DNA of 64,000 bases from Polynucleobacter sp. MWH-Loch1C5 (lineage in GTDB: Bacteria > Pseudomonadota > Gammaproteobacteria > Burkholderiales > Burkholderiaceae). The notes under the pieces are model-generated. The model was not told the DNA's origin. It saw only the letters and a list, made by a program, of their open reading frames with translations, and searched no databases. Position numbers and translations under genes: made by a program. The DNA lies in contig NZ_JACVPR010000001.1 in NCBI RefSeq assembly GCF_018881775.1, positions 620,001 to 684,000 of the forward strand, written 5' to 3'. Positions 17,415-26,358 of this stretch are shown here, one piece after another (the first letter of the stretch is position 1; each line of letters opens with the position of its first letter).

Positions 17415-18401
17415 ATGAGCACTAACTTACAAGCCATTTTAAGCCCGGTTGAGCAGGATATGAAGACCCTCGATGAGGTCATTCGTACCCGCTTACAGTC
17501 GGATGTGGTACTCATCAATCAGATTTCTCATTACATCATTGGCGCGGGTGGCAAACGCTTACGTCCCGCATTATTGATGATGACTGCGCAAGCTCTAGGG
17601 GGTACTCAAGTTGCCCACCGTCACGAAATGGCTGCCGTAGTCGAGTTCATACACACTGCCACCTTATTGCATGACGATGTGGTTGACGAATCTTCTTTAC
17701 GTCGTGGTCGCGCTACCGCCAATGCTGCTTTTGGTAATGCCGCGAGTGTGCTCGTCGGTGACTTTTTATATTCGAGAGCATTTCAGATGATGGTGGCGCC
17801 TGGGCAGATGCGTATTATGGAAATCCTAGCCAATGCCACTAATACGATCGCTGAAGGCGAAGTCCTGCAACTACTGAATATGCATGACCCTGATGTCAAT
17901 GAAGAACGTTATGTTCAGGTGATTAACTTTAAAACCGCGAAATTGTTTGAAGCCGCCGCCTCTTTAGGCGCTTTATTGGCGGGGGCCAGCGAAGCTCAAT
18001 TTGCGGCAGCAGAGCGCTACGGTCGCCACATCGGTACCGCCTTCCAAATTGTGGATGATCTTTTAGATTACACCGCAGATGCATCACAGATGGGTAAAAA
18101 TGCGGGCGATGATTTGCGTGAAGGCAAGCCTACCTTGCCTCTGATTTACCTCTTACAAAACGGTACTGCTGAGCAAAAAGCTTTGATTCGTTCGGCCATT
18201 GAACAAGCCGATGAGCTGCCTGACGATGTCTTTGAAAAGGTTTATCGTGCCATCGTCGAGTCTCAGGCTCTGAAGTACACGCAAAGCGTTGCAGAAAAAG
18301 AAGCTCATTTAGCCAAAGAAGCATTAAAAGCCTTCCCGCACAATGCGGTTACCCAAAGTTTGAGTGCTTTGTGTGACTATTCACTCGTGCGTACACACTA
18401 A
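17415..18401 (+). CDS. ispB: Octaprenyl diphosphate synthase / long-chain trans-prenyltransferase
   Basis: A 328-residue polyprenyl synthase that builds the side chain of ubiquinone. GGKRLRPAL, the first Asp-rich motif in LLHDDVVDESSLRRG, the GDFLYSRAF segment and the second Asp-rich motif DDLLDYTAD are all present. I chose the ATG at 17415 (MSTNLQAILSPVEQDM) because homologues begin here, although its Shine-Dalgarno is weak; the frame is open upstream to 17307. Chain length cannot be read with certainty, but IspB is consistent with Coq7 elsewhere in the window. Confidence 0.94.
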   Translation: MSTNLQAILSPVEQDMKTLDEVIRTRLQSDVVLINQISHYIIGAGGKRLRPALLMMTAQALGGTQVAHRHEMAAVVEFIHTATLLHDDVVDESSLRRGRATANAAFGNAASVLVGDFLYSRAFQMMVAPGQMRIMEILANATNTIAEGEVLQLLNMHDPDVNEERYVQVINFKTAKLFEAAASLGALLAGASEAQFAAAERYGRHIGTAFQIVDDLLDYTADASQMGKNAGDDLREGKPTLPLIYLLQNGTAEQKALIRSAIEQADELPDDVFEKVYRAIVESQALKYTQSVAEKEAHLAKEALKAFPHNAVTQSLSALCDYSLVRTH

Positions 18402-18434
18402 TTTTCTAATCTTGTCCTACACATCTTGTCCATC

Positions 18435-18462
18435 TTTGGACAAATACTTTTTCTTATGACTT
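18435..18462 (+). terminator. Weak hairpin after ispB
   Basis: TTGTCC-ATCTTT-GGACAA is a short perfect stem-loop followed by ATACTTTTTC, 30-60 bp after the ispB stop. A possible weak terminator; a second CTTGTCC copy lies just upstream. Confidence 0.35.
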
Positions 18463-18503
18463 TGCTATAGTGATAGCCATGTTCATTACTGATAAAGGTC
18501 TCA

Positions 18504-19781
18504 GTGGATTCTTGGCTTGATCATTGGCCCTGGTGGGTTCAAGTTGCCTTAGTTATTCTACTTTTGGTGATCTCGGCTTTTTTCTCCATCACAGAGACAA
18601 GCATGATGGCATCCAATCGCCATCGCTTACGACATCTTGCCAATCGCGGGAATAAGGGTGCGAAAAACACTCAGGATCTTTTAAGTCGTACTGAAGAACT
18701 CCTCTCAGTGATTCTGATTGGCAACAACGTGGTCAATACGATTGTGCCCGTCCTCTTGGGAGCCATTGCATTACATGCCTTTGGTAACAATGCCACAGTC
18801 TTGTCGATCAGTACGGGCGTATCGGCAGTCCTGATTATTATCTTCTGCGAAATCACGCCGAAAGTAATTGGTGCCACCTTCCCAGAACGAATTGCGATGT
18901 GGGTGAGCTGGATTATCAAACCATTGACGGTCCTTCTGAAACCCATCATGTGGCTGATCAATGTTTTTGTATCTGCCTTACTCAAACTATTGCGTATCAA
19001 TACCAAAGACACAAAACATAGCCAGATGACCCGCGATGAATTACGTAGCGTTTTGTTGGAATCGCACTTTATTCCTCATAAGCATCGCAATATTTTGTTG
19101 AACTTCTTTAACTTAGAAGAGATTCAAGTCGACGATGTGATGACGCCGCGTGCACGGGTAGAAGTTTTAGATTTATCACGTCCTATTGATGAAGTGATTC
19201 ATCAATTAGAAACTTGTTATCACAATAAATTACCAGTCTTTGATGAAGACTCAGACAAGATTATTGGCATTTTGGCGGTGCGCAAGGCTTTATCCCTATT
19301 AGGAGATGAAGAGCTCACCCATGAGCACTTCAGAGAAATCTTAAGTCCGTCTTATTTCATTCCAAGTGGCACACCGGTATTACAACAGTTGCAATACTTC
19401 CAAGAAAACCAAGAACGTATTGGCCTAGTTGTCGATGAGTATGGGGTCGTTCAAGGCATTGTGACGATTGAAGATATCTTAGAAGAACTCATTGGTGAAT
19501 TCACGACTTCTTTACCGGATCTAGCCACTAAAACAAAATGGTTACCTGACAATACCTATATTGCTGATGGTACGGCCACCTTAAGAGATTTAAACCGTCT
19601 TCTAAGCTTGGATTTACCTTTAGATGGTCCTAAGACTCTCAACGGTCTATTGCTGGAATATCTTGAAGACATCCCTGATAACGACGTGAGTGTGCGTCTT
19701 GAGGGTGTTGTGATGGAAATCACACAAGTTGATGATCAAATTATCAAAACAGTGAAAATCTATCGACCGAATGGCAGCTGA
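18504..19781 (+). CDS. CNNM/CorC-HlyC family membrane protein with CBS pair
   Basis: A 425-residue protein with a DUF21/CNNM membrane domain (about 1-180, four hydrophobic segments, starting VALVILLLVISAFFSITETS), a tandem CBS pair (about 205-330; DVMTPRARVEVLD, GLVVDEYGVVQGIVTIEDILEE) and a C-terminal CorC_HlyC domain. Members are linked to Mg2+/Co2+ efflux or sensing; the haemolysin name is historical. The start is GTG at 18504, with AAAGG 8 nt upstream. It overlaps the next gene by 11 bp, so it appears to head the pilus-assembly operon. Confidence 0.9.
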   Translation: MDSWLDHWPWWVQVALVILLLVISAFFSITETSMMASNRHRLRHLANRGNKGAKNTQDLLSRTEELLSVILIGNNVVNTIVPVLLGAIALHAFGNNATVLSISTGVSAVLIIIFCEITPKVIGATFPERIAMWVSWIIKPLTVLLKPIMWLINVFVSALLKLLRINTKDTKHSQMTRDELRSVLLESHFIPHKHRNILLNFFNLEEIQVDDVMTPRARVEVLDLSRPIDEVIHQLETCYHNKLPVFDEDSDKIIGILAVRKALSLLGDEELTHEHFREILSPSYFIPSGTPVLQQLQYFQENQERIGLVVDEYGVVQGIVTIEDILEELIGEFTTSLPDLATKTKWLPDNTYIADGTATLRDLNRLLSLDLPLDGPKTLNGLLLEYLEDIPDNDVSVRLEGVVMEITQVDDQIIKTVKIYRPNGS

Positions 19782-20889
19782 GACGAGTCCACAAACGTGG
19801 AATACGATTCTTCAGCAAGCCATTCAGTTTAAAGCCAGCGACATACATATCGAACCAAGGGGTATCGATTGGCAAGTTCGTCTGCGCATTGATGGCCTAC
19901 TGCGCGAATTACCTATCGCTCCTGATATATCCCGGGAGCGCTTATCCAACTTCATCAAAGTGATGGCTGATTTAGATATTTCTGAAAAGCGCTTACCCCA
20001 AGATGGCCAAATAAAAACTGAGATCAATCAGCAAAGTATTCAATTACGAGTCTCGACCATGCCCGTGCTGCATGGCGAAAAAATTGTGCTACGTCTGACA
20101 GGCCACTACACAGACTTTGATGACACCTTGAGTGCTCTAGGTATGAATGCAGCACAAGAGGATTTAATGATGGGTGCCTTACAACAAAGTTCTGGTTTGA
20201 TTTTAGTGACAGGCCCTACCGGTAGCGGTAAATCAAGAACTCTGTATACCTGCCTCAACATATTGAATGACGGGCAAAGAAATATTTGTGCGATTGAAGA
20301 TCCTATTGAAATTGAATACCCGGGTATTCAGCAAATTCCGATACACACTAAGGCAGGTTTTGATTATCCGCATGCCCTCAGAGCACTATTACGACAAGAC
20401 CCAGATGTCATCATGATTGGTGAAATCCGCGATCGCACGACTGCTCAAATCGCACTCGAAGCGAGTCGCACGGGTCACTTAATCCTGGCCAGCCTTCATA
20501 CGACTAGTGCTTTAGGTAGTATTGCTCGACTTCATGGTCTAGGGATTGATCAAGCAGATCTTTTAGAAGAACTAAGGCTAGCCTCTGCACAACGTTTACT
20601 ACGTCAACGATGCCCCTCTTGCCATGGCTCGGGCGTTCTTTGCGACACATGCCATCAGAAGTCCTATCTAGGACGTATAGCCGTTCATGAAGTGCTGCCC
20701 ATGACCGCAAAATTACGCGAGGCTTTTTATATAGGCCATTCACTGGGGACAATCAAAAAGCAACTGTCTCAGATGGGCTTTAAATCCATTGATGAAGAAG
20801 CCCAATCCCTGATTGCCCAAGGTATTACCGATGAGGCAGAGGTTCAACGCGTTCTAGGATTGAACGATATCCGCAAGCACCATGAGTGA
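19771..20889 (+). CDS. GspE/PilB-family secretion ATPase, short form
   Basis: A 372-residue ATPase that would power pseudopilus or type IV pilus assembly. It contains the N2-like part (KASDIHIEPR), Walker A in GPTGSGKSRTL, an Asp box in AIEDPIEIEYPGI, Walker B in LRQDPDVIMIGEIRD, a His box (GHLILASLHT), and the C-terminal tetracysteine CPSC-x6-CDTC that binds zinc. The N1 domain found in PilB and GspE proteins of about 560 residues is absent. It overlaps the CorC-like gene by 11 bp and the pilC-like gene by 4 bp. Whether it serves pili, secretion or DNA uptake cannot be decided, as no pilin gene is visible. Confidence 0.9.
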   Translation: MAAETSPQTWNTILQQAIQFKASDIHIEPRGIDWQVRLRIDGLLRELPIAPDISRERLSNFIKVMADLDISEKRLPQDGQIKTEINQQSIQLRVSTMPVLHGEKIVLRLTGHYTDFDDTLSALGMNAAQEDLMMGALQQSSGLILVTGPTGSGKSRTLYTCLNILNDGQRNICAIEDPIEIEYPGIQQIPIHTKAGFDYPHALRALLRQDPDVIMIGEIRDRTTAQIALEASRTGHLILASLHTTSALGSIARLHGLGIDQADLLEELRLASAQRLLRQRCPSCHGSGVLCDTCHQKSYLGRIAVHEVLPMTAKLREAFYIGHSLGTIKKQLSQMGFKSIDEEAQSLIAQGITDEAEVQRVLGLNDIRKHHE

Positions 20890-21896
20890 GCACTATGAAG
20901 ATTGAAGATGAAATGCGCTTTTATCAAAGCTTGGGCTTTTTATTACAAGCAGGCCTACCTTTAATGAATGCTCTAGAGAAAACAGGGGTACAGTCCATGC
21001 TAAGGGGCATCCAAGAAGGTCGATCTTTGGCGGAGGTACTCAATCAACATGCATGTCATCTGTCATGTGTACAGATGATTCGCATCGGTGAACAAAGTGG
21101 TCAACTGACGTCTGCGCTGATAGAAGCATCTGAAGAACTGCAAGAACTCATTAAAAATCAAACAGAAATGAAGCGAGCCTTGCAATATCCCTGCTTTGTA
21201 CTGGCTTTGGCAATCTCTATTTTGGCGGGGATGTTGTATTGGGTGGTACCCAGTTTTGCCAGTATGTTCACGCAATTCAATGCTGAATTACCCAAACCAA
21301 CACAAGTTTTACTGACTGTATCAGAAAATATACAGAGCTATGGTCTATGGGTTTTACTGAGCTTTACTGTGATTTTTTTATCTGCAAGAACTTTGCTCGT
21401 GCGCCATCGTGGCTGCCAACAATTCTGGGATTATTTACTCGTGAGACTCCCCGTGATCGGCCCCTTACTCGGACATTATCTTTGTCAAACATGGGCACAA
21501 CAATTGGCTCGTTTATTGCGCTCAGGAATGTCTTTGCCTTTAGCCTTACTGGAAATCGCTCAATATTCGAACCATTGGGTTGTTCATGATGCCTGCCTAG
21601 GTATTCATTCTCAATTAAGCCTAGGTCATTCTTTAGCTCATGCAGTACAAAGAACACATTTAGGTAGGCTACTTCGACCTAGCCTAGTTCAATTAATCGA
21701 AGTGGCCGAGGCATCGTCACAACTAGATTCTGTTTTATTAATGATTGGGCAAGAAGAAAAACGACAATGGAGTCATTCAATCACCCAGCTCAATAAAAAC
21801 TTAGAGCCGGCCCTCATCTTATTCCTCGGTATGATCTTGGTCATGATGATTAGCGCCTTATATTTACCTATTTTTGAGATGGGTCACTTATTTTGA
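20886..21896 (+). CDS. GspF/PilC-family inner membrane platform protein, short form
   Basis: A 336-residue platform protein (usual length about 400). It has two related GspF domains: the first (about 5-110) with FLLQAGLPLMNALEKTG and MIRIGEQSGQL, the second (about 200-330) with LARLLRSGMSLPLALLEIA and LIEVAEASSQLD. Membrane segments lie at about 98-120, 148-167 and near the C-terminus. The N-terminal region before the first domain is shortened. The start may be GTG at 20886 or ATG at 20895. It works with the neighbouring ATPase and prepilin peptidase. Confidence 0.88.
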   Translation: MSTMKIEDEMRFYQSLGFLLQAGLPLMNALEKTGVQSMLRGIQEGRSLAEVLNQHACHLSCVQMIRIGEQSGQLTSALIEASEELQELIKNQTEMKRALQYPCFVLALAISILAGMLYWVVPSFASMFTQFNAELPKPTQVLLTVSENIQSYGLWVLLSFTVIFLSARTLLVRHRGCQQFWDYLLVRLPVIGPLLGHYLCQTWAQQLARLLRSGMSLPLALLEIAQYSNHWVVHDACLGIHSQLSLGHSLAHAVQRTHLGRLLRPSLVQLIEVAEASSQLDSVLLMIGQEEKRQWSHSITQLNKNLEPALILFLGMILVMMISALYLPIFEMGHLF

Positions 21897-22351
21897 TGAG
21901 CCTGACTTTTTCGATTTTGATTGCCTGCTTATTACTGGTACTTAGCCTCATCGATTGGCGTACTTTTTTACTGCCTGATTGGGGTACCTTTAGTCTGATG
22001 GGCGTAGGCTTCTTGCTCAATTTTTTTCACATTTACCCCTATGGTTGGCAAGAGTCTGTACTCGGTTTATTGTGCGGCTACGGTTTGATCTGGCTGGCTA
22101 ACTTCATCTATCGTTACATCAAAGGACAAGATGGTATGGGTATGGGAGATGCCAAATTATTAGCGGGCTTGGGTGCTTGCTACGGCATATCACTCTTACC
22201 GATCATTTTGCTCGGTGCTTGTCTCATTGGCTTAGCAGGTGGAATCTTGTGGTTACAGATTAAAGGTCAATCACTGCGTTCACCCTTCCCATTTGGACCC
22301 TATTTAGCCCTATCCGGTGTTTTGATTGGCAATTACTCGCTCTACTTTTAA
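21896..22351 (+). CDS. Prepilin peptidase (A24) lacking the methyltransferase domain
   Basis: A 151-residue integral membrane aspartic protease that cleaves prepilin leaders. The two catalytic aspartates are present: Asp20 in LSLIDWRTFLLPD and Asp85 in GMGMGDAKL, about 65 residues apart as in PilD. Standard PilD (about 280 residues) has an N-terminal zinc-binding, N-methylating region; this protein starts directly at the peptidase core. The frame's first codon is TTG at 21893, but ATG at 21896 overlaps the previous stop (TGATG) and is more likely. Short A24 peptidases such as CpaA/TadV are known to be active. Confidence 0.88.
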   Translation: MSLTFSILIACLLLVLSLIDWRTFLLPDWGTFSLMGVGFLLNFFHIYPYGWQESVLGLLCGYGLIWLANFIYRYIKGQDGMGMGDAKLLAGLGACYGISLLPIILLGACLIGLAGGILWLQIKGQSLRSPFPFGPYLALSGVLIGNYSLYF

Positions 22352-22360
22352 TATGTCATC

Positions 22361-23020
22361 ATGACAGCCATGAATACCCCTTATTATCCATTGCTACGCG
22401 TGGGCCTGACCGGCGGGATAGGCAGTGGTAAAAGTGCAGTTGCCCGGTATTTATCAGAGCATGGTGCCCATATTATCGATACCGACGCACTCGCTCATCA
22501 AATTACAGCTCCTGGTGGTTTAGCTATGCCGGCTATTCGAGAGAGCTTCGGCGATGATTTTATAGATAGCTCGGGGGCTTTAAATCGCACAAAAATGCGG
22601 GAGTTGGTTTTTTCAAACCCGGCTGCTTTAGCACGTCTAGAAGCGATCACTCATCCCCTCATTCGCCGCTTAACAGAAGAGGCGGCTATGCAAGCAATTG
22701 CTTTCAATCCTAGCTATGTGGTTTTTATGATTCCGCTACTCTTCGAATCCGGGGACTGGCACGGGCATGAACCCAAAAAGCTAGACGTGATTGTGGTGGT
22801 CGATTGCCCCGAAGAGCAACAAATCGCCAGAGTCATGGCGCGTAGTGGTCTTGATCGCTTAGCCGTTGAGCAAATCATGGCCCAACAGGTGAATCGTCAA
22901 GAACGTCTTGCCCATGCCGACTGGGTGATTCCCAATGATGGCGATCTGGAACATCTCAAAAGGCAGTGCAATCTCGCCCACGAAAGACTATTGGCTTTGA
23001 AAAATACTAAAAATCGTTAA
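22361..23020 (+). CDS. coaE: Dephospho-CoA kinase
   Basis: A 219-residue P-loop kinase that performs the last step of coenzyme A synthesis. GLTGGIGSGKSAVA (about 15-28) is the ATP site, DTDALAHQ the family motif that follows, and ITHPLIRR and MIPLLFES are also characteristic. It lies 9 bp after the prepilin peptidase and upstream of zapD, a common pilD-coaE-zapD order in beta- and gammaproteobacteria. Confidence 0.95.
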   Translation: MTAMNTPYYPLLRVGLTGGIGSGKSAVARYLSEHGAHIIDTDALAHQITAPGGLAMPAIRESFGDDFIDSSGALNRTKMRELVFSNPAALARLEAITHPLIRRLTEEAAMQAIAFNPSYVVFMIPLLFESGDWHGHEPKKLDVIVVVDCPEEQQIARVMARSGLDRLAVEQIMAQQVNRQERLAHADWVIPNDGDLEHLKRQCNLAHERLLALKNTKNR

Positions 23021-23064
23021 TAAATCGACAAAAACTCACGATTTTGGGTCTAGAATAGTGAGCT

Positions 23065-23814
23065 GTGATTATTTACGAATACCCCTTCAATGAGCTGGTT
23101 CGCAGTCTTTTAAGACTCGAATACCTCTTTGACCGTTTTGAGTATTTCGTTAATCACGAAGATGCGCGTGACCAACATGCTGCCATTGCTATTTTGTTTG
23201 ATTTAGCGGAAATCACTGCTCGAGCTGATTTGAAGTCGAGCTTGATGAAAGAATTAGATCGCCAAAAGAGCTCTTTGATGAGCCTCAAAAATTCAGCACA
23301 AATTAATCAAGATGCTCTGAATCGCACACTCGGCGAAATGGATGCAATCTGGCAACAAATTAATCAAACGGGTAAAAGTAATACAGGCATCCTTGAGAGT
23401 GAATGGCTGAATCTGATTCGTTCACGTTTAAGTATTCCGGGCGGCACGAGCCCCGTCGATTTGCCAGCGTATTACGCCTGGCAATTTACCCCAGCAGAAA
23501 ATCGTATTCAGTTACTGAAGTCTTATGTGCAACCTTTGCAAGCATGGAATGTGGCAAGCCAAATGTTCTTACGTTTATTACGTGAGTCAGGCAAACCACA
23601 AGCAATGAATGCACCAAGCGGCTCATACCAACAGATGCTATCTGGCAAGACCTATCAGTTAATGCGTGTTTTTGTCGAAGACCCACAATTGATTCCTGAA
23701 ATCAGCGCCAATAAATATATGTTGTGGACGCGCTTTATGATTTCTGATGGTTTGGCCAAACCCAAACCGGTGGGTACCGATGTGAGCTTTCAGCTCTCAT
23801 TATGTAACTTCTAA
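23065..23814 (+). CDS. zapD: Cell division protein ZapD (DUF1342)
   Basis: A 249-residue, mostly helical protein that cross-links FtsZ filaments. The start IIYEYPFNELVRSLLRLEYLF is the conserved N-terminus of the family, read from a GTG codon at 23065; KSSLMKELDRQK and the C-terminal beta-rich part also fit. In many relatives a small yacG gene follows zapD; here the convergent nudix gene overlaps the zapD stop by 4 bp and no yacG is seen. Confidence 0.93.
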   Translation: MIIYEYPFNELVRSLLRLEYLFDRFEYFVNHEDARDQHAAIAILFDLAEITARADLKSSLMKELDRQKSSLMSLKNSAQINQDALNRTLGEMDAIWQQINQTGKSNTGILESEWLNLIRSRLSIPGGTSPVDLPAYYAWQFTPAENRIQLLKSYVQPLQAWNVASQMFLRLLRESGKPQAMNAPSGSYQQMLSGKTYQLMRVFVEDPQLIPEISANKYMLWTRFMISDGLAKPKPVGTDVSFQLSLCNF

Positions 23815-24227
23815 AGACTCATTCCTCTTAGCTTTTCCATAATCGGAATCGTCGCTGGCAATAGCGGCTCTAATGATGACTGAGAGTCGTCTAATGAAAG
23901 CCAAGCAAGCTGTTGTTCTTCCATGCCTTGAGGATTACCCTGCCATTGCCTCACTAAACAGATATGCAATCTGACATAAGCATGCGGATAGTCATGCTCT
24001 AGCACCATGAACTCGTTGGCATCTTCAATCACAATATTGATTTCTTCTTGTAATTCACGACGTAAGGCTAAAAAGATTGTTTCACCCGGCTCCACCTTGC
24101 CACCCGGGAATTCCCAATAACCCGCGTAGGGCTTGCCATGAGGCCTTTGCCCTAAAAGTACGGTGTGATTTTGAATAAGGACGCCGACTGCCACTTCAAC
24201 AATGGGGCGAGTTGTCGATTGATTCAC
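23811..24227 (-). CDS. mutT: MutT-type Nudix hydrolase
   Basis: A 138-residue Nudix protein likely to hydrolyse 8-oxo-dGTP or similar nucleotides. VAVGVLIQNHTVLLGQRP leads into the Nudix box starting GGKVEPGET and ending REL-x2-EINI, and the sequence WEFPGGKVE is typical of MutT. I place the start at GTG 24227 (MNQSTTRPIVEVAV); the upstream codons in this frame overlap the DUF815 gene. It is the last gene of secA-argJ-DUF815-mutT, and its stop overlaps that of convergent zapD. Confidence 0.9.
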   Translation of the reverse strand: MNQSTTRPIVEVAVGVLIQNHTVLLGQRPHGKPYAGYWEFPGGKVEPGETIFLALRRELQEEINIVIEDANEFMVLEHDYPHAYVRLHICLVRQWQGNPQGMEEQQLAWLSLDDSQSSLEPLLPATIPIMEKLRGMSL

Positions 24228-24232
24228 AAGCT

Positions 24233-25096
24233 TTACTGTTGGCCAGCCCAGTGGCGCGCAAATTGCCAAGCCACACGACCCGAACGAGAGCCACGCTCTA
24301 ATGCCCAAATCAGAGCTTCAGGATGAGCGGCCTTGATTTTCTCAGGACTCAAATCAAAGTGCTTTAACCAATGATCGACCATATCCAAATACTCATCTTG
24401 CTTCGGTGGATAGAAGGAAATCCATAAACCAAAGCGCTCAGAAAGCGATATTTTTTCTTCTACTACTTCACCAGGATGAATCTCACCATCCTTGGTGTGC
24501 ACATAAGATTGGTTATCACTCATGTACTCGGGTAATAAATGACGGCGATTAGAAGTGGCATAAATCAAAATATTGTCAGACTGGGCAGCTACAGAACCAT
24601 CCAAGGCTGACTTCAATGATTTATAACCAGACTCGCCATCTTCAAACGATAAATCGTCGCAAAAGATAATGAAACGCTCAGGGCGTTTTGCCAACTGATC
24701 GGTAATATCACCCAAATCAGTGAGATGCTCTTTATCAACTTCAACCAAACGTAAGCCCTGCTTGGCAAACTCATTTAAACAGGCCTTGATTAAAGAAGAT
24801 TTACCGGTGCCTCGCGCACCCGTCAAAAGAACATTATTCGCAGGCTTACCTGCCACAAAGTGGGCGGTGTTGTCGTAAATAAGATTTTTTTGACGCTCAA
24901 TATGCTGTAAATCAGCAAAGGAAATCTTGGAGGTGTGCGTAACCGCTTGCAAGTACCCCAACTTACCAAACAAAGTGTCTTTACGACGCCAGCGATAAGC
25001 ATGCGCCTGCCAATCGGCTTCTGTCATGGCAGGCGGCAACCACTCTTCTAGGCGAGTGAGTAATTGAACCAGTTGTTGACTGTAATCTGCGGCCAT
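24233..25096 (-). CDS. DUF815 family AAA-type ATPase
   Basis: A 287-residue ATPase with Walker A LLTGARGTGKSSL (about 89-101), a Walker B-like IIFCDDLSFE and sensor-like ATSNRRHLLPE. The DUF815 family is widespread next to argJ and mutT in betaproteobacteria, but its physiological role is not established. It lies 2 bp after argJ and 5 bp before the nudix gene, so it is part of that operon. Confidence 0.92.
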   Translation of the reverse strand: MAADYSQQLVQLLTRLEEWLPPAMTEADWQAHAYRWRRKDTLFGKLGYLQAVTHTSKISFADLQHIERQKNLIYDNTAHFVAGKPANNVLLTGARGTGKSSLIKACLNEFAKQGLRLVEVDKEHLTDLGDITDQLAKRPERFIIFCDDLSFEDGESGYKSLKSALDGSVAAQSDNILIYATSNRRHLLPEYMSDNQSYVHTKDGEIHPGEVVEEKISLSERFGLWISFYPPKQDEYLDMVDHWLKHFDLSPEKIKAAHPEALIWALERGSRSGRVAWQFARHWAGQQ

Positions 25097-25098
25097 AA

Positions 25099-26325
25099 TT
25101 AAGAACGATAGTCAGCATTGATCGTGACATAGTCATGCGATAGGTCACAGGTCCAAACAGTATGACTTGCTTGGCCTCGACCTAAATCAGCTTTGACTTT
25201 GATCTCAGCTTTTTTCATGACTCTTTGACCATCGGCTTCCTGATAATCAGGGTGACGGCCACCATTTTTTGCAACCCACACATCATCTAGCCATAATTGC
25301 ACACCATTGACATCGAGATCAGCAATGCCTGCATAACCAATCGCAGCCAAGATACGACCTAGATTAGGATCGCTCGCAAAGAAGGCTGTTTTCACTAGTG
25401 GAGAATGAGCAATTGCTTTTGCTACTTGCTGACACTCAGCGGTAGTTTTTCCACCGACGATTTCAATCGTGATGAATTTAGTGGCACCCTCGCCATCACG
25501 CACAATCATTTGCGCAAGAGCTTGGCTCATTTCAATCAATACTTTTTTAAACTCTTCATAAACAGGGCCCGTTTCCGGAATCTCAAGACCACTCGTACCA
25601 CTTGCCATAATGATGAAAGAATCATTGGTCGAGGTATCCCCATCAATCGTGATCGCATTAAATGAGGCATCCGCTGCTTCTACAGTAAGCTTTTTGAGTA
25701 AAGCACTAGATACTTTGGCATCGGTAGCTAAATACCCCAACATGGTGGCCATATTGGGTTGAATCATGCCAGCGCCTTTACTAATACCGGTGAAAGTGAT
25801 TGTTTTTCCTGCAATCGTGACCTGACGTGAACAAGCCTTAGGCTGAGTGTCGGTGGTCATAATCGCTTCAGCAGCGTTGTACCAATTATCTTCTTGTAGA
25901 TTAGCAATCGCTTGCGGTAGTGCGGCGACTAATTTATCTACAGGCAAAGGCTCCAAAATCACGCCCGTAGAAAAAGGCAGAATTTGCTGGGCATTGACTG
26001 AGAGCAACTTGGCGAGCTCACTACAAGTTGTTTGTGCGTTTCGGTAACCGGGCTCGCCTGTACCTGCATTTGCATTGCCAGTATTGACAACCAGAGCGGC
26101 AATACCCTCTTGATGAGTCGCTAAATGTTCACGACAAATTTGCACAGGTGCCGCGCAAAAACGATTTTTAGTAAAAACACCAGCCACCGTTGTGCCTGCT
26201 TGCAAAGCAATCACAAGCACATCTTTACGTCCTGATTTACGAATCCCCGCTTGCGCATGACCTAAGCGAATGCCAGCTACAGGCTTAAGTTCACTGGCAA
26301 CAGGTAAAGGTAAGTTCACGGCCAT
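25099..26325 (-). CDS. argJ: Bifunctional ornithine acetyltransferase / N-acetylglutamate synthase
   Basis: A 408-residue ArgJ, which recycles the acetyl group in arginine synthesis. The precursor cleaves itself into two chains at the Ala-Thr bond in [14 protein letters not shown], present here near residue 191, with GISKGAGMI just upstream. Whether it is mono- or bifunctional cannot be settled by eye, though betaproteobacterial forms are often bifunctional. It follows secA by 33 bp. Confidence 0.96.
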   Translation of the reverse strand: MAVNLPLPVASELKPVAGIRLGHAQAGIRKSGRKDVLVIALQAGTTVAGVFTKNRFCAAPVQICREHLATHQEGIAALVVNTGNANAGTGEPGYRNAQTTCSELAKLLSVNAQQILPFSTGVILEPLPVDKLVAALPQAIANLQEDNWYNAAEAIMTTDTQPKACSRQVTIAGKTITFTGISKGAGMIQPNMATMLGYLATDAKVSSALLKKLTVEAADASFNAITIDGDTSTNDSFIIMASGTSGLEIPETGPVYEEFKKVLIEMSQALAQMIVRDGEGATKFITIEIVGGKTTAECQQVAKAIAHSPLVKTAFFASDPNLGRILAAIGYAGIADLDVNGVQLWLDDVWVAKNGGRHPDYQEADGQRVMKKAEIKVKADLGRGQASHTVWTCDLSHDYVTINADYRS

Positions 26326-26358
26326 GGTATGTCCTTCTAAAACATTCGCTTTAAAAAA

